A stretch of 7,163 bases of DNA, from assembly GCA_030613145.1 (NCBI GenBank), contig JAUWMM010000088.1, positions 1 through 7,163 of the forward strand. Reading direction: 5' to 3'. Positions 6,881 through 7,163 of this stretch are shown here, in pieces. How positions within the stretch are numbered: the first letter of the stretch is position 1; the number at the start of each line of letters is the position of its first letter. A program made the position numbers and the translations under genes. The notes beneath the pieces were generated by a model. That model saw nothing but the letters and a program-made list of their open reading frames with translations. It was not told the origin of the DNA and did not search any database. Source of the stretch: Desulfobacterales bacterium. Lineage in GTDB: Bacteria > Desulfobacterota > Desulfobacteria > Desulfobacterales > C00003060.

Positions 6881-6998
6881 AAGATTCAGGCAAGAAGCCT
6901 GTGACAATTTAGCCCAAATTAGTCCTTGCGTTTGTTAAAACCGAGGCCACGGAGGCCATCCTTCTTTGAAAAGAAAGAGTCCCTGCGTGGTTTTTTTG
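6881..6998 (+). ncRNA. Candidate small RNA or attenuated leader
   Basis: The interval from the predicted start after the TTGACA promoter to the T-run is about 115-120 bases, a usual size for a small regulatory RNA. It begins with a perfect hairpin, CAGGC (6887-6891) with GCCTG (6897-6901) around AAGAA. It then has an unpaired A/T-rich middle and ends with the terminator-like stem. It contains no credible ORF. AGTCCTTGCGT (6921-6931) recurs as AGTCCCTGCGT (6978-6988), which includes most of the 3' arm of the terminal stem, so alternative pairing is possible. It does not match a known RNA family that I recognise. The call depends entirely on promoter and terminator predictions. Confidence 0.3.
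6947..6997 (+). terminator. Terminator-like hairpin with T-run
   Basis: CCACGGAGG (6947-6955) pairs with CCTGCGTGG (6982-6990), eight of nine positions with one G·G mismatch, and seven T residues follow directly (6991-6997). Inside the 26-base loop a second small stem forms, TTCTT (6962-6966) with AAGAA (6971-6975) around TGAA. The T-run and position favour an intrinsic terminator on the + strand. The long loop and the CCACGGAGG wording also resemble palindromic intergenic repeats that I associate with deltaproteobacterial genomes, so it may be a degenerate repeat serving as a terminator. Confidence 0.5.
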
Positions 6999-7038
6999 TT
7001 TCGCTTGCATTTCAACACGCCAAGAAGATGCTTAGTTA

Positions 7039-7163
7039 GTGCCCATCCACGAATCGTAAAAACTCAATGGGCACAAGCGTAAGTTTCCAATTCAGAAATG
7101 AGCAATTTTCCGCAAGGTCAAGGAAAATAAGGGGTTGCGCGGAGGCGTACCGAGGTACGTCGC
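7039..7163. repeat. Left part of a probable large palindromic repeat, cut by window edge
   Basis: GTGCCCAT (7039-7046) is perfectly inverted as ATGGGCAC (7067-7074), a 20-base-loop stem. About 70 bases on, the window ends in CGTACC (7146-7151) and GGTACG (7154-7159), a near-perfect palindrome centred at about 7152-7153, with partial pairing continuing outward to the last base. This nested arrangement suggests an outer arm and a central apex, with the right arm beyond the edge. The class may be a REP- or MITE-like intergenic element. No transposase or target duplication can be seen. Confidence 0.45.

Larger units (their letters stand above)
6700..7163. other. 464-base region without a convincing gene
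   Basis: No ORF with a plausible ribosome site and family resemblance is seen on either strand. The region holds a GC-rich hairpin between direct repeats, a sigma70-type promoter, a terminator-like hairpin and a palindromic repeat that reaches the window edge; each is listed separately. No T-run hairpin directly follows the polyferredoxin stop, so its transcript end is not identified. Confidence 0.7.

Noticed and set aside
7067..7163. Open frame from an ATG to the right edge, beginning MGTSVSFQF.
   Set aside because: There is no ribosome site, the ATG is part of the inverted repeat, and the sequence looks like a palindromic intergenic element.
1..7163. CRISPR array, tRNA, rRNA, transposase or phage genes.
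   Set aside because: No regularly spaced long repeats, no tRNA cloverleaf and no mobile-element coding sequence were seen on either strand.

Overview
The window reads as a stretch of an anaerobic, Gram-negative (diderm) bacterial chromosome. Outer-membrane lipid-transport genes (MlaC, an RND/MMPL transporter, MlaA) sit next to a Tat-exported DUF362 protein and a membrane polyferredoxin carrying six [4Fe-4S] motifs. This gene set, the near-balanced base composition and intergenic spacers full of short direct and inverted repeats suggest a sulfate-reducer-like deltaproteobacterium (Desulfobacterota). That placement is inference; there is no rRNA or marker gene to settle it.

Layout, all genes on the + strand. 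Bases 1-266 hold the C-terminal end of an MlaC-type periplasmic phospholipid carrier. Bases 321-2837 encode an 838-residue RND/MMPL-family transporter resembling HpnN-type lipid exporters. A 196-base spacer with an 8-base tandem repeat follows, then 3034-3891 encodes an MlaA (VacJ) outer-membrane lipoprotein. A 223-base spacer rich in inverted and direct repeats (3962-4033) separates this lipid-transport block from a two-gene redox block. That block is a Tat-signal DUF362 protein (4115-5065) overlapping by 4 bases a NapH-NapG-like fused polyferredoxin (5062-6699). The last 464 bases hold no convincing gene. They contain a hairpin between direct repeats, a TTGACA-type promoter, a terminator-like hairpin about 100 bases downstream (together a possible small RNA), and the left part of what looks like a large palindromic repeat cut by the window edge.

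How the genes may work together. MlaC, the RND protein and MlaA form a plausible route for lipids between inner and outer membrane, with mlaFED-type genes expected upstream of base 1. The RND protein and MlaA each carry a similar Asp/Glu/Phe-rich acidic segment, which may mean a shared partner. The redox pair is translationally coupled. The polyferredoxin has an internal twin-arginine before its fifth membrane helix, so its last four clusters are probably placed outside the cytoplasm by combined Sec and Tat insertion, on the same side as the DUF362 protein.
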